Positions 61,692 through 64,000 of a DNA stretch of 64,000 bases are shown piece by piece. The position numbers and the translations under genes are program-made. The stretch covers positions 62,001 to 126,000 of the forward strand of contig MCGT01000017.1 of the NCBI GenBank assembly GCA_002104935.1. Reading direction: 5' to 3'. The first letter of the stretch is position 1. Each line of letters begins with the position of its first letter. Below the pieces are notes generated by a model that did not search any database, was not told the DNA's origin, and worked only from the letters and a program-made list of their open reading frames with translations. The stretch comes from Hesseltinella vesiculosa (taxonomy: Eukaryota; Mucoromycota; Mucoromycetes; Mucorales; Cunninghamellaceae).

Positions 61692-63503
61692 ATGAATCTA
61701 CCACAAGAGATTGTCCAAGCTATTTTGCAACACCTACCATTGCGTCAGTTGCTGGTAGTTGCTCTTGTCTCGCACAGCTGGTCTCACTTGGCTCTCTCTC
61801 AACTTTACCACAAAGTGCACATTGACAACACCGTTCAACGGACACGCTTTATGAATTCCTTGGTCAAAATGCGTCTGATCTATCGCCAAGCTATTCGTGC
61901 CATTCTCTTGTATACAGACTCTCTCGAAACTGAACATGCCGGCCTCGAAGATGTCTTGCCTGTCCTTGCTGCTCATTGTCCACGACTAGAAACGTTAGCG
62001 CTTGTGACCTTGGAGAGCGAGTTCTCCTCACCACCTGTTGCAGCTTTTTGGAAAAAGCATACTGATCCTTCACCTGTGGACTTGCCTCTGTTCCCTTTTA
62101 TGCGTCAAATCGGTTTCTACTTGAAAGATGGCGCCTTGGACCGATGCAAAGCTACCTTCAGCCGCCTGGCCTCGGTCATGCTCGCTGGCTATCAGTTACA
62201 GTGCCTGACACACCTCTACCCCATCGCCACTCCTGCTTTATTCGCTGCACTGCGAACCTTGACACTCTCGGGCTTCAAAGGTGATGATACCCTGGATGCA
62301 TCGGTACTGATCTGGCTCCAACAGCAATGCCCTCGTCTTCGTTGTCTATTCCTCCGTGACCTCTGGTTCTCCAAGTCAAGCATGATTGCTTCGCTGCCTG
62401 TCCATACCTCTGTCGATTCATTGACCTTGAGCCGAATCCATTTCCGAACAAGTGTCGGCCTGCAGGTGTTTGCGTCGATGTACCCCGCCTTGCAAAAGCT
62501 CTCCTTGAGTGTCGAGATTGACCATGACAACCCTCCCTACTTGCCCCAGATCAACTATCACGAAAATTACGATGACTGGAACCGAGTTGCACACGAGCTA
62601 GCAGAACATGTCTTGAATTGGGTTGTTAGCTGCGCCTGTTTGAAAGCACTTTTATTAATGCATTCAGATTCCAACTTCATCCTGGCCAGTGTCTTGGAAA
62701 AACTGATCCATATGGCTAGCCTTGGCACCTGGGATTGTCGCCTGAATCAATTGGCGGTAGATGGAGGTGACCGTTTACAAATCACTGAACCCCAACGTCT
62801 CTTTGAGAGCGGTGCCATGATAAAACAGCTTGATTCATTACACCTGTCATCGTCTTGCGATCGAATGCCACTGATTGATTTCGAAGACTTCTCGTGCCAC
62901 CGCGCGTCTCTGTTTCCGCCATGCACCATCCACCCCGACACCCTGGTCAACCTGACCAATCTCTGTTTGGAAAGTAGAGCCTCTCGCCTACCCAAGACAG
63001 CGTTGAGTTGGCTGCTGCATTTATGCCCCAAACTAAGGTCGCTTGTCCTCCGCGGCTTTGTCCTCCAGCCTATTCTCTGCAGCTCTCACTTTCCAGATTT
63101 GGAAGTTGCCAGAGTTGATCTTACCGAGCTTGTCATTGACCAGTGCATTGCCACCAATGCGGAACATTTATTTTTTCTCCTCCATACCTCCTCTCGGCTG
63201 TCCTTCCTGACCTTGACCCGTGTTGATCTTTTGAAGTCGAACCCCAAGCCTCTCCTGGATATCCCTCACCTCCAACTGGAATGCCTGCGACTTGCAGCTG
63301 TCACCCTGGACGGCAACGTGTGCTCATCCTTGTGCCTTGTCGAATGCAGTGGGTCTTCCCGAAAGACCCAGCTTGTCCCCCCCTCGGATGTCCGCCGTGG
63401 AAAGGCCCCCGACTCTTCCAACACAGGTCGTATGCTGCGAGTCCATTGTAGGCATGTTGCGCAAGTCAGATTTGCTCAAACAAGCCGTTTCCTTCCCTAT
63501 TAA
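61692..63503 (+). CDS. F-box protein with leucine-rich region
   Basis: A single exon of 603 residues. The N-terminus is an F-box (LPQEIVQAILQHLPLRQLL, then VSHSWSHLALSQLY), which binds Skp1 in SCF ubiquitin ligases. The rest is Leu-rich with spaced LxxLxL units, as in F-box/LRR proteins that recruit substrates. The last 50 residues are Ser/Arg-rich and unlike the LRR part; a frameshift or unrecognised intron near 63320 is possible. Mucorales have large families of this type. A broken relative lies just downstream. Confidence 0.85.
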   Translation: MNLPQEIVQAILQHLPLRQLLVVALVSHSWSHLALSQLYHKVHIDNTVQRTRFMNSLVKMRLIYRQAIRAILLYTDSLETEHAGLEDVLPVLAAHCPRLETLALVTLESEFSSPPVAAFWKKHTDPSPVDLPLFPFMRQIGFYLKDGALDRCKATFSRLASVMLAGYQLQCLTHLYPIATPALFAALRTLTLSGFKGDDTLDASVLIWLQQQCPRLRCLFLRDLWFSKSSMIASLPVHTSVDSLTLSRIHFRTSVGLQVFASMYPALQKLSLSVEIDHDNPPYLPQINYHENYDDWNRVAHELAEHVLNWVVSCACLKALLLMHSDSNFILASVLEKLIHMASLGTWDCRLNQLAVDGGDRLQITEPQRLFESGAMIKQLDSLHLSSSCDRMPLIDFEDFSCHRASLFPPCTIHPDTLVNLTNLCLESRASRLPKTALSWLLHLCPKLRSLVLRGFVLQPILCSSHFPDLEVARVDLTELVIDQCIATNAEHLFFLLHTSSRLSFLTLTRVDLLKSNPKPLLDIPHLQLECLRLAAVTLDGNVCSSLCLVECSGSSRKTQLVPPSDVRRGKAPDSSNTGRMLRVHCRHVAQVRFAQTSRFLPY

Positions 63504-63846
63504 TATAACTGCCCTGTCATTATTACCGTAAAATAAAACGTGCACAATGACGAGGTTATTTTTTTATTTCTTATTTTGAAATCACGATAGGCGATGTCTA
63601 CCTGCACTTTGTCGAAAATCAAAGTTCAAACTGCCTTGTTCGCATCTAACAAAGACCTGCCTGCCTTTTGCCTCGAGATGACCATCACCCATCAGGTCAA
63701 CATTCAGTGAACCTGCCCTCCTAACCATCCAACTGTTCCTGGCAATGGGGAGCTGCCCGGAGTTATAAATTGCAACGCTATTTTTTTTAATTTGCTCAAT
63801 GCGCATTCTTTTTTTTGTTGTTTGTTGTTGCTTCTCAATTGTTTTC
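63504..63846. other. Intergenic region between two F-box loci
   Basis: AATAAA near 63532 probably ends the upstream F-box gene. The rest has no coding signal on either strand. Confidence 0.5.
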
Positions 63847-64000
63847 ATGACAATGCCATTGGAGGTAGTCGGTCATGTCCTTCAACATTGAAGGCGTCAC
63901 CATTTGTATATCATGACTACTATGTCACGCGCTTGGTATCGACTGTCCCTTGATATTATGTATCGAAATGTTTAGCTCGAAACATCAATTTGATCAATCC
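63847..64000 (+). pseudogene. Broken F-box gene, truncated by the window end
   Basis: One frame from the ATG at 63847 reads like an F-box: MPLEVVGHVLQH, then after a stop SRAWYRLSLDIMYRNV, another stop, and LET. Spacing and key residues match the neighbour F-box protein (PLEVV for PQEIV, W..LSL..MY..V for W..LAL..LY..V). Stops at 63889-63891 and 63973-63975 interrupt it, so this is probably a pseudogene, unless a small intron or sequence error removes them. The rest lies outside the window. Confidence 0.55.

Overview
The window is nuclear DNA of a filamentous fungus, most likely an early-diverging one (Mucoromycota, probably Mucorales or a relative). Reasons: dense genes on both strands with many short GT-AG introns (mostly 46-100 nt) that often carry a long T run just before the 3' splice site; a GDP-mannose 4,6-dehydratase; a Zn2Cys6-PAS regulator; a decayed Tc1/DDE transposase of a type I associate with Mucorales; and several genes that yeasts have lost (PARN, dynactin p62, LARP1 with DM15 repeats, a ZMIZ-like SUMO ligase, an MCFD2-like protein). 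The species cannot be fixed from the sequence alone. I see no prokaryotic features, CRISPR array, rRNA or tRNA gene.

Layout. 1-120: tail of an unknown gene. 0.3-1.8 kb (+): GDP-mannose 4,6-dehydratase with a 7-nt exon. 2.2-8.3 kb (-): a 1946-residue cytoskeletal linker (CH domain, spectrin-like coils, GAS2-related domain). 8.7-9.4 kb (-): ribosomal protein S11. 9.8-12.1 kb (-): PARN deadenylase, sharing a short promoter with the mitochondrial co-chaperone HSCB/JAC1 (12.2-13.2 kb, +). 13.9-15.7 kb (-): dynactin p62. 16.0-17.7 kb (+): unknown protein. 17.9-20.0 kb (-): Zn2Cys6-PAS regulator. 21.0-21.5 kb and 22.1-22.6 kb (-): two small unknown genes. 23.2-25.5 kb (+): vacuolar alkaline phosphatase. 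26.2-26.9 kb (+): PH-domain protein. 27.0-28.4 kb (-): alpha-arrestin. 29.5-30.6 kb (+): proteasome alpha subunit (SCL1/PSMA6). 30.7-34.8 kb (+): ZMIZ/PIAS-like SUMO ligase. 35.0-35.6 kb (+): DUF202 membrane protein. 35.6-37.6 kb: the longest gene-free stretch, with a CACGTG pair. 37.6-39.7 kb (+): disordered polyQ protein with a UIM-like motif. 40.3-42.0 kb (-): casein kinase I. 42.6-43.0 kb (+): small unknown gene. 43.4-45.0 kb (+): FAD-dependent oxidoreductase. 45.4-46.7 kb (-) and 47.3-49.5 kb (+): two divergent single-pass surface proteins. 49.8-50.5 kb (-): MMS2-type E2 variant. 50.7-51.3 kb (+): secreted MCFD2-like EF-hand protein. 51.8-52.4 kb (-): dead transposase. 52.5-54.9 kb (-): LARP1. 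55.5-56.9 kb (-): geranylgeranyltransferase I beta. 57.1-58.6 kb (-): gamma-glutamyl phosphate reductase. 59.1-61.0 kb (+): calcium-regulated ATP-Mg/Pi carrier. 61.7-63.5 kb (+): F-box protein. 63.8 kb to the end (+): a broken F-box copy.

The genes do not form one pathway or cluster. Most are housekeeping: translation and mRNA decay (S11, PARN, LARP1), protein turnover and modification (proteasome, MMS2, SUMO ligase, F-box), cytoskeleton and trafficking (CH-GAS2 linker, dynactin p62, arrestin, GGTase I), mitochondria (HSCB, carrier) and wall or surface (GMD, kelch and STP-rich proteins). Gene models were built by hand from reading frame, splice signals and family conservation. All exon lengths add up to whole codons except in the polyQ gene at 37.6 kb, which has a one-base splice problem. 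Notable signals: a 7-nt exon, four GC-AG introns, a spectraplakin-like domain order, an animal-type ZMIZ layout, and two pseudogenes.
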